Assembly (NCBI RefSeq): GCF_014280965.1
Contig: NZ_JACODZ010000004.1
Coordinates: forward strand, 62,001 to 126,000
Direction: 5' to 3'
From: Echinicola salinicaeni
Lineage (GTDB): Bacteria; Bacteroidota; Bacteroidia; Cytophagales; Cyclobacteriaceae
Length of the DNA stretch: 64,000 nt
This document shows, one piece after another, positions 53,883 through 62,488 of the stretch (position 1 is its first letter; the number at the start of each line of letters is the position of its first letter). The notes beneath the pieces were generated by a model. That model saw only the letters and a list, made by a program, of their open reading frames with translations, did no database searches and was not told where the DNA came from. The position numbers and the translations under genes are program-made.

Positions 53883-55343
53883 TTATACTCCAAGGCTCCA
53901 ATCACCTCTGTATTTTCTTCTTACAAATTGATTGGCTTCATCGAAGTTGGTAACCTTCATGTTTGGTCCATCCCAAACGAGTTTGATTCCTCTACCAGGG
54001 TAATCATATCCTCCTTTTTCACGAGGTGTTCTGATATCATAGCTTCTAATAGCCAAATTACCCATCAATACTGATTCTGTTAAAGGACCAGCGATAGAGA
54101 AAGGAGAGCTTAGTTCATTAAACTCCTTGCTACCATGACCTGCTACACATGCCCTAACCCATTGGGCATAATGGCCATTGTCACCATTTTCTACTCTAGG
54201 AATAGTCTTAGGTACTTTATCTCCGTCTTCTCTTGAAGTAGGTAATAGTTTTGGATTGATGCCATAGGTAGAACACATCATTTTTCCCTTGGTTCCTTCG
54301 ATGATTACACCATTGCCACCATCACCCATTTGTTCGTTTGGTCCGAGTTCTTCAGGTCTGGCAGGCTGGATACCTCCATCCATCCAATGGAATTCTATGT
54401 CTTTCTTTCCTGGGTTTTTAAATTTAAGCGTTACGTGTGAGGAAGGAGGGCAACCATCAGGGAAATATCCTCTGTCAAATTCACCCACATATACTGAACC
54501 CACACTACATTCTGCCTCGGAAGGGTACCCTAGGCCTAATACCCTGAAAGGAGGTTCCATGATATGGCAGGCCATGTCACCAAGGGCTCCTGTGCCATAA
54601 TCCCACCAGCCTCTCCAGTTGAATGGAACTAGGTTGTCTACATATTCTCTATGAGGGGCTGTGCCTAGCCATAAATCCCAATCCAGCTCAGTTGGAGGTG
54701 CGATTGATTTTTCTGGCCATTTGATTCCTTGAGGCCATACAGGACGGTTGGTCCAGCATGATACTTTAGTAGCTTCACCGATTAATCCAGCGTTATACCA
54801 TTCCATCATTCTTCTTACTCCGTCACCTGAAGAGCCTTGGTTACCCATTTGGGTTACTACCTTATATTTTTCAGCTGCTTGGGTAAGCATTCTAGCTTCA
54901 TAAATATCATGGGTCAAAGGTTTTTGAACATATACATGCTTGCCTAATTGCATGGCCGCCATGGCTTGAACGGCATGGTTGTGGTCGGGGGTAGAAACTG
55001 TTACCGCATCGATATGTTTATGTTCTTTTTCCAGCATATCCCTGAAGTCCTTATAGTATTTGGCTTTAGGGAATCGCTCTCTAGAAGTGGCTGCTCGTCT
55101 GTCATCGACATCACAAAGATATCCGATTTCAGCAAGGCCACTTTTATGCATTTCGTTGATGTCACTTTGCCCTTTTCCGCCAGCACCTATACCTGCTACG
55201 ATAATTTTGTCACTAGGTGCTGTGAATCCAGGACCGCCAAGTACATGTCTTGGTACTAAATAAAATCCTGCGGCAGCTGTGGTAGCTCCCTTTAAAAAAT
55301 CCCTGCGGGAATTGCTGGGATTAGAAGGCTTTTGTTTTTTCAT
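53883..55343 (-). CDS. Gfo/Idh/MocA family oxidoreductase, Tat-exported
   Basis: 486 residues. The N-terminus has a twin-arginine signal (SRRDFLKGATTAAAGF). The Rossmann domain has VAGIGAGGKGQSDI, and YVQKPLTHDIYEA is the family's EKP-type motif with the catalytic Lys. The substrate domain has GWWDYGTGALGDMACHI, typical for Bacteroidetes and planctomycete members with a bulky C-terminus. NAD(P)-dependent oxidation of sugars or inositols in the periplasm is likely. It diverges from the GH20 hexosaminidase gene, which hints at joint work on amino sugars. Confidence 0.9.
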   Translation of the reverse strand: MKKQKPSNPSNSRRDFLKGATTAAAGFYLVPRHVLGGPGFTAPSDKIIVAGIGAGGKGQSDINEMHKSGLAEIGYLCDVDDRRAATSRERFPKAKYYKDFRDMLEKEHKHIDAVTVSTPDHNHAVQAMAAMQLGKHVYVQKPLTHDIYEARMLTQAAEKYKVVTQMGNQGSSGDGVRRMMEWYNAGLIGEATKVSCWTNRPVWPQGIKWPEKSIAPPTELDWDLWLGTAPHREYVDNLVPFNWRGWWDYGTGALGDMACHIMEPPFRVLGLGYPSEAECSVGSVYVGEFDRGYFPDGCPPSSHVTLKFKNPGKKDIEFHWMDGGIQPARPEELGPNEQMGDGGNGVIIEGTKGKMMCSTYGINPKLLPTSREDGDKVPKTIPRVENGDNGHYAQWVRACVAGHGSKEFNELSSPFSIAGPLTESVLMGNLAIRSYDIRTPREKGGYDYPGRGIKLVWDGPNMKVTNFDEANQFVRRKYRGDWSLGV

Positions 55344-55651
55344 GAGTATTAAACTTGTATTGGGAATATTGAGTATTTTTCAAAATGAAGCATAATTTAG
55401 GGAAATCTTTTTTTTATACCATGTGAAAAAAGATTTTAATCCTCAGTGGCTTTTATTGGGGATGAGCGGTTCATGCGATTTAAAGGTGTTTTTAATGAAA
55501 TGTAGCCTTAGTTTATTGCTAAATCGTTAAAATGACTTTTTTTCTGTTAAATTATTAGTTTATAATTTGTGGTAACTATTATTAAGTTTTGGTTAAAAAT
55601 TAATTAAGTTTAAAGTATAAACGGAAGAAAATTAAAAACAATATTTTCAAT
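55344..55651. other. 308-base AT-rich divergent promoter region
   Basis: Lies between the divergent oxidoreductase and hexosaminidase genes. Very AT-rich with TAATTTG-like strings near 55560, but no clear paired -33/-7 elements and no gene. Confidence 0.4.
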
Positions 55652-57196
55652 ATGATGAAGTGTAACCTTTTAAAGCTGTCAGTTCTTCTTTTGATAGGTG
55701 GGCTATTTGCTTGCGATTCAGATCCGAAACTTTCGGAAAAAGCACTTATTCCATTGCCTGAAAAAGTGGTGGAGCAAAATGGGGTTTTTACGATAGATGA
55801 AAATACCAAGGTATTTATTGATCGGCCAGAACTCGAAGGTGTTGGAGTCTTCTTTTCCAAGTTTATTAATCATTCTACCGGCTTTAATATTCAGGTAGTG
55901 ACAGAAAAGCCCGAAAGCGATTATATCGCTTTGGAGTTAGGCTTGGATGCACCTGATGAGGGCTATGGTCTTGATGTTCGGCCTGATGTTATCAGGATTA
56001 AAGGAGCTAGTACAGAGGGAGTTTTTAGAGGGTTTCAGACCTTAAGACAGTTGATGCCTGTGGCTATAGAGAAGGAGGGAGGATTTGAAGGTGGCTCTTG
56101 GAAGATACCTGGGGTCAAAATTGAAGATGCGCCTGAATATGCCTATAGAGGTAGCATGCTAGATGTGGCCCGTCACTTTTTTGGAGTGGAGGATATCAAA
56201 AGGTATATAGATCTGATGTCTTTGTATAAAATGAATTATTTGCATCTACATTTAGCAGATGATCAAGGTTGGAGAATTGAAATCAAGTCTTGGCCAAAGC
56301 TTACAGAGATAGGTGGGAGTACTGCTGTTGGAGGTGGTGAAGGAGGGTTTTATACTCAGGAAGATTATAAGGAAATAGTAGCTTATGCACAAGAGCGTTT
56401 TATTACCATTGTTCCTGAAATCGATATGCCAGGTCACACCAATGCCGCTTTGGCGTCTTACCCTGAGCTCAACTGCAACGGTGAGGCACCTGAGTTATAT
56501 ACAGGTATTGAGGTAGGTTTTAGTACCCTTTGTACTGATAAGGAGATTACCTATCAGTTTATTGATGATGTGGTTAGGGAATTGGTAGAACTGACACCCG
56601 GTCCTTATATTCATATTGGTGGAGATGAGTCCCATGTGACGCCATTAGAAAAGTATATTCCGTTTATTGAGCAGGTCCAGGACATTGTGAATTCATATGA
56701 TAAGAGAGTGATAGGTTGGGATGAAATTGCTCATGCCGCCTTAAGGCCTAGTGCTACGGCTCAGTATTGGTCAAAGGCGGAAAATGCTAAAATGGCTGTT
56801 GATCAGGGAGCTAAAGTTTTGATCTCTCCTGCTACAAAAGCCTATTTGGATATGCAATATGATTCTACTACCCAATTGGGATTGCACTGGGCGGCATATA
56901 TCGAATTGGACAGTGCATATTTGTGGGATCCTGCCGAACTAGAAGAGGGAATCAGTAAGGATGATATTTTAGGTGTAGAGGCTCCTTTATGGACTGAAAC
57001 GATTACTACAATGAATGAGTTGGAGTATATGGTTTTCCCGAGATTGATAGGGATTGCTGAGATTGCTTGGACCAAACCAGGATTAAGAGAATGGGATGAT
57101 TATAAATCAAGGCTCATCAAGCATGAGGAGAGACTGAAAGCTTTAGGGGTTAATTATTATTCTTCTCCTTTGTTAAAGAAAGGCAAGGCTAAATAA
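55652..57196 (+). CDS. Beta-N-acetylhexosaminidase, GH20 lipoprotein
   Basis: 514 residues. The signal has a lipobox GGLFACDSD (Cys near residue 21). The GH20b domain (about 30-165) precedes the catalytic barrel (from RGSMLDVARHFFG). The catalytic Asp-Glu pair is in HIGGDESHVTP; LHLADDQGWRIEIK and EIDMPGHTNAALASY are typical. It removes terminal GlcNAc or GalNAc from glycans by substrate-assisted catalysis. It ends in a strong hairpin shared with metZ. Confidence 0.96.
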   Translation: MMKCNLLKLSVLLLIGGLFACDSDPKLSEKALIPLPEKVVEQNGVFTIDENTKVFIDRPELEGVGVFFSKFINHSTGFNIQVVTEKPESDYIALELGLDAPDEGYGLDVRPDVIRIKGASTEGVFRGFQTLRQLMPVAIEKEGGFEGGSWKIPGVKIEDAPEYAYRGSMLDVARHFFGVEDIKRYIDLMSLYKMNYLHLHLADDQGWRIEIKSWPKLTEIGGSTAVGGGEGGFYTQEDYKEIVAYAQERFITIVPEIDMPGHTNAALASYPELNCNGEAPELYTGIEVGFSTLCTDKEITYQFIDDVVRELVELTPGPYIHIGGDESHVTPLEKYIPFIEQVQDIVNSYDKRVIGWDEIAHAALRPSATAQYWSKAENAKMAVDQGAKVLISPATKAYLDMQYDSTTQLGLHWAAYIELDSAYLWDPAELEEGISKDDILGVEAPLWTETITTMNELEYMVFPRLIGIAEIAWTKPGLREWDDYKSRLIKHEERLKALGVNYYSSPLLKKGKAK

Positions 57197-57274
57197 GCCA
57201 ATAGTTTTAAGTGTTGTAATAACTGATTTTGTTTGTTATGAAAGTAATTAGGTGAGAAGTATAAAGAGTGAACA

Positions 57275-57309
57275 AAAAAGCCTCCATGTTTTTAATATGG
57301 AGGCTTTTT
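57275..57309. terminator. Bidirectional terminator between GH20 and metZ genes
   Basis: AAAAAGCCTCCAT (57275-57287) and ATGGAGGCTTTTT (57297-57309) form a 13-pair perfect stem with a nine-base loop. A and T runs make it usable on both strands. Confidence 0.92.
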
Positions 57310-57326
57310 CCTGTTTGTGAATTTTT

Positions 57327-58502
57327 TTATCGAGATTTTTCCAATGCTCTTTCTACATCCGCAATGATATCATCATGGTGTTCAAGTCCAGTGGAAAGTC
57401 TAATCAATCCTGGCAGGATACCAACTCTTTCCCTTTCTTCCTCGGTTAATTTACTGTGTGTAGTTGAGGCTGGGTGGGTGATGATACTCCTGCTGTCTCC
57501 AAGGTTGGCAGTTACTGTGATCATTTGCAATTCGTCTATGAATCTTTTTGCTCTCTCAATTCCTCCTTTTAGCGTCAGGGTGATAATTCCGCCTCCCTTT
57601 TTCATTTGTTTTTTGGCCAAATCATGTTGAGGGTGGCTCTTTAGAAATGGATATTTTACAAATTCCAAATCTTTGTTGTCCTGGAAATACTCGGCTACCG
57701 TAAGGGCATTGGAGCAGTGTCTGTCCATTCTAACAGCTAAGGTTTCCATGCTTCTTGAAAGTATCCATGCATTGAATGGAGAAAGGCTAGGGCCGGTATG
57801 TCTGGTGAAAAACTGCACATCTTGGATCAATTCTTTTTTACCCAAGATCAATCCTCCCAATACTCTTCCTTGACCATCGATATATTTAGTGGCACTATGG
57901 GCTACAATATCGGCTCCCCATTTTGCGGGCTGTTGTAAATAAGGTGTAGCAAAGCAATTGTCCACTACCAAGATTAGATTGTGAGCTTTAGCAAAAGCAC
58001 TTACCCATTCTAAGTCTATGATTTCCAAACCTGGATTGGAAGGGGTTTCTATAAATAACATTTTGGTGTTGGGCTGAACCAGCTTCTCCCAGTTTTCAAT
58101 GTCGGAGATGTCACCATATGTAGAAGTGATTCCCCACTTAGGGAATACCCTTGTTAATAATTGATGGGTAGATCCAAAGAGTGATCGAGAAGCAAGGATA
58201 TGGTCTCCTTGTTGAAGGATAGATGCCATGCTGCCAAACATAGCGGCCATGCCAGAGGCAGTGGCTATACCATCTTCAGTACCTTCCACAGCGCAAACTT
58301 TTTCTATGAGATCAGAGCTGTTTGGGTTGGCGTATCTTGAGTATATATTTCCAGGTATTTCATCTGCAAACATTTGTCTTGCTTCTTCAGCACTATCGAA
58401 AGTAAAGCTGGAAGTCAAGTAAATAGGGGCGGAGTGTTCTCTTTGGTTGGATTTGGAAGAAGCTATTCTTATTGCTTCAGTTTCAAAATGCTTATTTGAC
58501 AT
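57327..58502 (-). CDS. metZ: O-succinylhomoserine sulfhydrylase / PLP-dependent Cys-Met metabolism enzyme
   Basis: 391 residues. IYLTSSFTFDSAEEA, YSRYANPN and ASGMAAMFGSM form the PLP phosphate site; the PLP-binding Lys is in HSATKYIDGQGRVLGG. The C-terminus has LGDSRSIITHPASTTHSKL, typical of MetZ/MetB/MetC. Among these, MetZ is favoured (TKYIDGQGRV), giving homocysteine from O-succinylhomoserine and sulfide. O-acetylhomoserine sulfhydrylase is the main alternative. A SAM-I riboswitch in the leader fits a role in methionine synthesis. Confidence 0.9.
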   Translation of the reverse strand: MSNKHFETEAIRIASSKSNQREHSAPIYLTSSFTFDSAEEARQMFADEIPGNIYSRYANPNSSDLIEKVCAVEGTEDGIATASGMAAMFGSMASILQQGDHILASRSLFGSTHQLLTRVFPKWGITSTYGDISDIENWEKLVQPNTKMLFIETPSNPGLEIIDLEWVSAFAKAHNLILVVDNCFATPYLQQPAKWGADIVAHSATKYIDGQGRVLGGLILGKKELIQDVQFFTRHTGPSLSPFNAWILSRSMETLAVRMDRHCSNALTVAEYFQDNKDLEFVKYPFLKSHPQHDLAKKQMKKGGGIITLTLKGGIERAKRFIDELQMITVTANLGDSRSIITHPASTTHSKLTEEERERVGILPGLIRLSTGLEHHDDIIADVERALEKSR

Positions 58503-58638
58503 GATGGAATTTTTCAGGTTAGTAAAATTAATTAATGGACACAGGCAAAACTATTCCCTATACCTGACATGGCATATTTCAAGGAAATACGATGGGGGAT
58601 TGAGAAGAAGCGCTGTGTGAGTAAATGGATCATAATGT

Positions 58639-58750
58639 CTAATTTATAGTTCCCTTTAATGTTTGGGCAGGTTTTGGCACCTTTTCGCAGTGGCGAATGG
58701 TTGCCAGAGGGTCTCAGAGCCTGATCTCTCGCCTCTTCTTTATAAATCAG
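58639..58750 (-). ncRNA. SAM-I (S-box) riboswitch in the metZ leader
   Basis: On the minus strand, 58750 to 58639 folds as an S-box. P1 is ten pairs: 58750-58741 (CTGATTTATA) with 58648-58639 (TATAAATTAG), one G-U. The core has AGAGGCGAGAGATCAGGC near the 5' side, CTCTGGCAACC in the middle and GGTGCCAAAACCTGCC on the 3' side, all in the usual order. It ends about 136 bases before the metZ start. SAM binding should lower metZ expression. A T-run terminator is not obvious in the expression platform, so control may be translational. Confidence 0.9.
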
Positions 58751-58765
58751 TTTCCTGAAGTGCTG

Positions 58766-58797
58766 CAAAGTAACATTAGCCTAGTTGAAATTCCAAA
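58766..58797 (-). promoter_or_regulatory. Promoter of the riboswitch-metZ transcript
   Basis: On the minus strand TTTG (58797-58794) and TTACTTTG (58773-58766) are 20 bases apart. This is close to the Bacteroidetes -33/-7 consensus. Transcription would start near 58760, just before the riboswitch P1 helix. Confidence 0.6.
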
Positions 58798-58839
58798 CAA
58801 TTTACATTTTGCCATGAGAAATTCCTGAATTAAACTTAA

Positions 58840-59514
58840 TCAGGGAATATAGTTTTTCAATACGGAGTACCATAAGTCGTAGCCTTTTTCATTATAATGG
58901 AGCATGTCTTGGATGAAAATTTCAGGCATTGGTTTTCCGCTTTTATTTAAAGTTATGTCCCAAATATTGATATAAGTTACATTTTCAGTCCTTTCGCTAT
59001 AAACCTTCATTAGTCTGTTTAGGGATTCATATTGTTCCTTTAGTTCCCATCTGGAGGGGCTTGGCTTAGCACTAATGAAGTGAATTTTAGCGTCAGGTAA
59101 AGATTTTTGAATTTTGGTAATCAGTTACTGCATAGTGTTAATGATGTTGACAGGGCTTTTTCCGCTAGCAATATCATTGTCTCCTTCATAGATGAAAATG
59201 TTTTGGGGTTGGTAGCGTAAGATAAGTTGATCAGCATAAAAAAGCAGTTGATGAGCCTGTGATCCGCCAAATCCAGTGTTGACAATAGTTTGGTCAGGGA
59301 AATACTCTTGAAGATCCGTCCATTTTCTGATACTAGAGCTTCCTGTAAAAAGATATACGGGTTCAGTTGATTTAGGAATTGGCGTTTTTTGGACAATGGC
59401 CTCTACTTCTCCTTTAAATTTTTCTATACCATTTTGAGCCTGAAGCTGAAGGCTCAAAATTGAGGCCAATAGTATGAATGAGATTTTGCAGTAGAAGGTT
59501 TTTAGGTTTTTCAT
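58840..59514 (-). pseudogene. SGNH/GDSL esterase gene interrupted by one in-frame TAA
   Basis: The frame starts at 59514 with a signal peptide (ending near LQAQ) and runs 129 codons to TAA (59127-59125). It then continues in the same frame for 94 codons to TGA at 58842-58840. The SGNH blocks are split across it: FTGSSSIRKW (block I) and EGDNDIASG (block III) before the stop, DMLHYNEKGYDLW (block V with the Asp and His) after it. Without the second part the catalytic triad is incomplete. One codon change would restore the gene, so it is a fresh mutation, a sequencing error, or an unusual readthrough. Confidence 0.85.
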
Positions 59515-59840
59515 GTTAAAGGTTATCAGTTTTGGGAAAGTTATCGATTATGGATTGAAATTTTAATGGAGTAAGATTGAAATATCGAAATAAATTTCGA
59601 ATCCGAACATTAAGCCGTACAACTTTATAAGTTGGACGTTTTTAGACATGCGATCAATTTGGGATGATCTAAAATAATTTTGGCAAGTTTAAAACTGAAA
59701 AATAGGGTTTGGTGGCATTTTGGATGAGATTGGTCACATTTATTATATATAAGAAAGTATCAGGAGTACCTTAATTCTAAAATTGCTCGTTTTTTGATTA
59801 GAAGGAGGAAAGTTTGATTTGGTTTTAAAGGGAAATAATA
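59515..59840. other. 326-base intergenic stretch
   Basis: Lies between the divergent esterase pseudogene and the DUF4407 gene. AT-rich. I see no gene or clear regulatory motif. Confidence 0.4.
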
Positions 59841-61001
59841 ATGGGTAAGCTTAAGCGTTTTCTATGGTTTTGCAGTGGTGGAAGTAAGTCGTTACTTAAA
59901 AGGTGCCCAACTGAATCCAATAAGTATATTGGTATTGGAGGAACGGTGTTTTTTACAGGACTGCTAGCGGCACTGTCGGGTGGGTATGCTTTGTTTACTG
60001 TGTTTGAGTCATGGTACTGGGCAGTGCTTTTTGGAATGGTCTGGGGCTTAATGATTTTTAATTTGGATAGGTATATTGTCTCGGGAATGAGGAAGAGAGA
60101 TAGTATTTGGTCAGAATTGAGGATGGCATTTCCAAGGCTGGTCTTGGCTGTTTTGTTGGCGATAGTTATTTCAAAGCCATTAGAATTGAAGGTTTTTGAG
60201 AAAGAGATAAACAAAAAGGTTGAAGCCGGTAAGGTGGCCGATTTGGCAAGTTCCAAGAAAGAATTGGATGCCGTTTTCCCTGAAATTGAAAGATTGGAGA
60301 ATGAAAACAGGCTACTTAAGCAGGAGATACTGGAAAAGGAAGCTTTTCGGGATCAGAGGCAGAAAGAGTATGATGCAGAGCGATTTGGTGAAAAGACATC
60401 TGGTACGACAGGGATTGTAGGTCTAGGGATGAATGCAGAGAAAAAAGAAAAGCAATTGAATGCTGCTGAGAATGAATTGGTGAGGGTTCGTGAAAGAAAT
60501 TGGGGGAAAATTGATGAGAATGAATTTGAGATCAATAAAATCCTCGAGGATAAACAGCAGGTTTTTTTGCAACAAAAAGCAATGATCGATCAATATGACG
60601 GGATAGCGGCGAGGATGGATGCGCTATCTGAGTTGACAGCAGAAAGCAAAGCAATTGCTACAGCAAATCTGTTTATTGTGCTGTTATTCGTGGCGATAGA
60701 AACCGCGCCAGTTATTGTTAAACTGATTTCGAATAAAGGGCCATATGATTTGTTGCTGGATAAATCAGAAAGTGCTGTGGCTGTTTATGTATATGAGCAA
60801 AAATTCAAGAATCAGGAAGAAAGTAATATGCGTTTGAAGTTTTTTAAAGAGACCAGTACCATAGAAAATGATTTGAAAATTAGGAATAAGAATCACCGTT
60901 CTGTTTTGGTCTCTAAAGCAGAACGTGATTGGCTTGAGGACAAGTTTCAGCAAGGGAAACAAAAAGAAGCCCCCGTAGAGGCAGAAGAAGATCAGGTTTG
61001 A
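59841..61001 (+). CDS. DUF4407 family membrane protein with coiled coil
   Basis: 386 residues. Three N-terminal membrane helices (about 32-52, 57-76, 92-112) frame the family motif FNLDRYIVSG. A long coiled coil (about 125-270) lies between them and a fourth helix (about 275-295), so it should be periplasmic. The C-terminus is charged and cytoplasmic. DUF4407 proteins are of unknown function. It is convergent with the DUF5995 gene, one base apart. Confidence 0.9.
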   Translation: MGKLKRFLWFCSGGSKSLLKRCPTESNKYIGIGGTVFFTGLLAALSGGYALFTVFESWYWAVLFGMVWGLMIFNLDRYIVSGMRKRDSIWSELRMAFPRLVLAVLLAIVISKPLELKVFEKEINKKVEAGKVADLASSKKELDAVFPEIERLENENRLLKQEILEKEAFRDQRQKEYDAERFGEKTSGTTGIVGLGMNAEKKEKQLNAAENELVRVRERNWGKIDENEFEINKILEDKQQVFLQQKAMIDQYDGIAARMDALSELTAESKAIATANLFIVLLFVAIETAPVIVKLISNKGPYDLLLDKSESAVAVYVYEQKFKNQEESNMRLKFFKETSTIENDLKIRNKNHRSVLVSKAERDWLEDKFQQGKQKEAPVEAEEDQV

Positions 61002-61002
61002 A

Positions 61003-61791
61003 TTAGGCTGTTTCCAGTTTTGGGGTAAGGGTGTTTGGAGTATTTTCTTTTGCAATTACCTCTAATTGGTTCATTACCCTTGGTACAGATTTCCACTCTG
61101 TCCAGCTGATGAATTTTGTGATTATGCTGAGTCTTTTGCCGGGTTTGGCGATTTTGTTTCCGATTTTTAATATTGATAAATCCCTGTTTGCCAAAGATTG
61201 GTTAATGTTGGTAGCTGTCGAGTATTCGTTGGCAAACTTCCATGCTCCATCTCGGGCTATTTGAATGCTGAAATTGAGTAATATTTCATCTTTGCCGTTG
61301 GCGAATTTGATTAAAAAGCCAAAGATTGGCGATACTTTCGAAAGATTGGATTTTACTCCGTCTATAAGTTCTGCCAATATGATGTTTATTTTATCAAAGT
61401 CATTTTTGATATCGAGCAGATTTTTCCTTTTCATTGTCTCAACGGCAGCTATTCCCAAGTCAAGGTTGATATGGGCGTTGATCCCTAATAGTAAATGTTG
61501 CAGTATGGTCATGCCTGATTTTTCGGCAGATTCAAAGGCGCAGAGCCAGCTTTTGCTAGGTTGTTCGGATTTTAAATAGAGGTCGTATGCATCAAAAAAT
61601 CGTTGGGCAAAAATAATGTCCAGTTTCTCCATTCTTTTGTTGTCTTCAAATTCTTTGTTGACAATTCCATCTTTGATTCGAATGGTAACTCTGCGGTATA
61701 GAACAGCAAAAAAACCGATACGGCTTTTGGACTGGTGGCATTCATTTACAATCCTGTCCATTTCATTGATTACTTCATCTATTGTTTTCAT
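61003..61791 (-). CDS. DUF5995 family protein
   Basis: 262 residues, all helical and without a signal peptide. The motif HLLLGINAHINLDLGIAAVE and the N-terminal FFAVLYRRVTIRIKDGI are family hallmarks. The His residues in the first motif could bind a metal. Function unknown. It is convergent with the DUF4407 gene. Confidence 0.85.
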   Translation of the reverse strand: MKTIDEVINEMDRIVNECHQSKSRIGFFAVLYRRVTIRIKDGIVNKEFEDNKRMEKLDIIFAQRFFDAYDLYLKSEQPSKSWLCAFESAEKSGMTILQHLLLGINAHINLDLGIAAVETMKRKNLLDIKNDFDKINIILAELIDGVKSNLSKVSPIFGFLIKFANGKDEILLNFSIQIARDGAWKFANEYSTATNINQSLANRDLSILKIGNKIAKPGKRLSIITKFISWTEWKSVPRVMNQLEVIAKENTPNTLTPKLETA

Positions 61792-61946
61792 TGTGGAAAA
61801 AATTAATTGAGTAAATATTTAGAGTACAATATAGTGCTATTGTTTTTTTGATGATTTAATGAATATATAAATAGGATAAAAAATATTTTTGGTTTGGAAT
61901 AATTTTTCTTCTGCATGGGCGAAGCTTTTTATAAACCGTTTTAGTG

Positions 61947-62141
61947 ATGTCTGAAAAATATAATTGGGTGAAAAATTGCTGTTTTGTGGTGGTTATTATG
62001 TTGATGTTGATAGAAAAATATTTTTACTGTTTTATTGCTGTGAAAGATATTTTTATTAAGTTTAAAGAAGTTTTGGTGTTAAAAACGAGGAATAAATCCC
62101 TTTTTTCCAAAATATATGCGGCTGTTAGTCAGTTAGAATAA
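61947..62141 (+). CDS. Possible small membrane protein, terminator-bounded
   Basis: 64 residues from ATG 61947, with one hydrophobic stretch (CCFVVVIMLMLIEKYFYCF) and a basic C-terminal half. No family is recognised. It counts as a candidate only because a strong terminator starts nine bases after its stop. The rest of the 700-base gap (61792-62488) has no other gene. A non-coding RNA ending at the same terminator is the main alternative. Confidence 0.3.
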   Translation: MSEKYNWVKNCCFVVVIMLMLIEKYFYCFIAVKDIFIKFKEVLVLKTRNKSLFSKIYAAVSQLE

Positions 62142-62149
62142 ACCCATTC

Positions 62150-62182
62150 GAGGAATCCATGAGGCGATTCCTCTTTTTTTTG
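62150..62182 (+). terminator. Rho-independent terminator in the gap
   Basis: GAGGAATC (62150-62157) pairs with GATTCCTC (62166-62173) around CATGAGGC, followed by eight T residues. It ends a plus-strand transcript whose identity is not clear. Confidence 0.85.
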
Positions 62183-62431
62183 CTTAAATTTTAACCCTGT
62201 TTTTTCGATTTTTATGTAAAATCCTGTAAAATGGGTTGTTTTTATAGCTGGTTTTTCAAAATTTCACAAAATTGACTATAGGAAGGATGGGGGAGGATGG
62301 CTTTTTTTTAAAAAAAGGGTGTTTTTGGTCAAGATAGGCTGTTTTTTAGACCTGATTAGCTCGAAAATGTGATAGAATCATGGGATTGGGGTGAATATTA
62401 TGTCAGTGTTTCCAAAAGGTTAAGTTTTATC

Positions 62432-62463
62432 ATAAAAAAAAGCTGCCAGTTAATGGCAGCTTA
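62432..62463 (-). terminator. Terminator of the right-hand oxidoreductase gene
   Basis: AAGCTGCCA (62440-62448) pairs with TGGCAGCTT (62454-62462) around GTTAA. On the minus strand T residues follow. It lies 26 bases after the stop of the gene at 62489. Confidence 0.85.
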
Positions 62464-62488
62464 AAATCTTAATTGACGGTTTTAAATT

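Noticed and set aside
58532-58768. 78-codon minus-strand reading frame upstream of metZ
   Set aside because: It lies across the SAM-I riboswitch and its expression platform; the conserved RNA core explains the sequence better than a protein.
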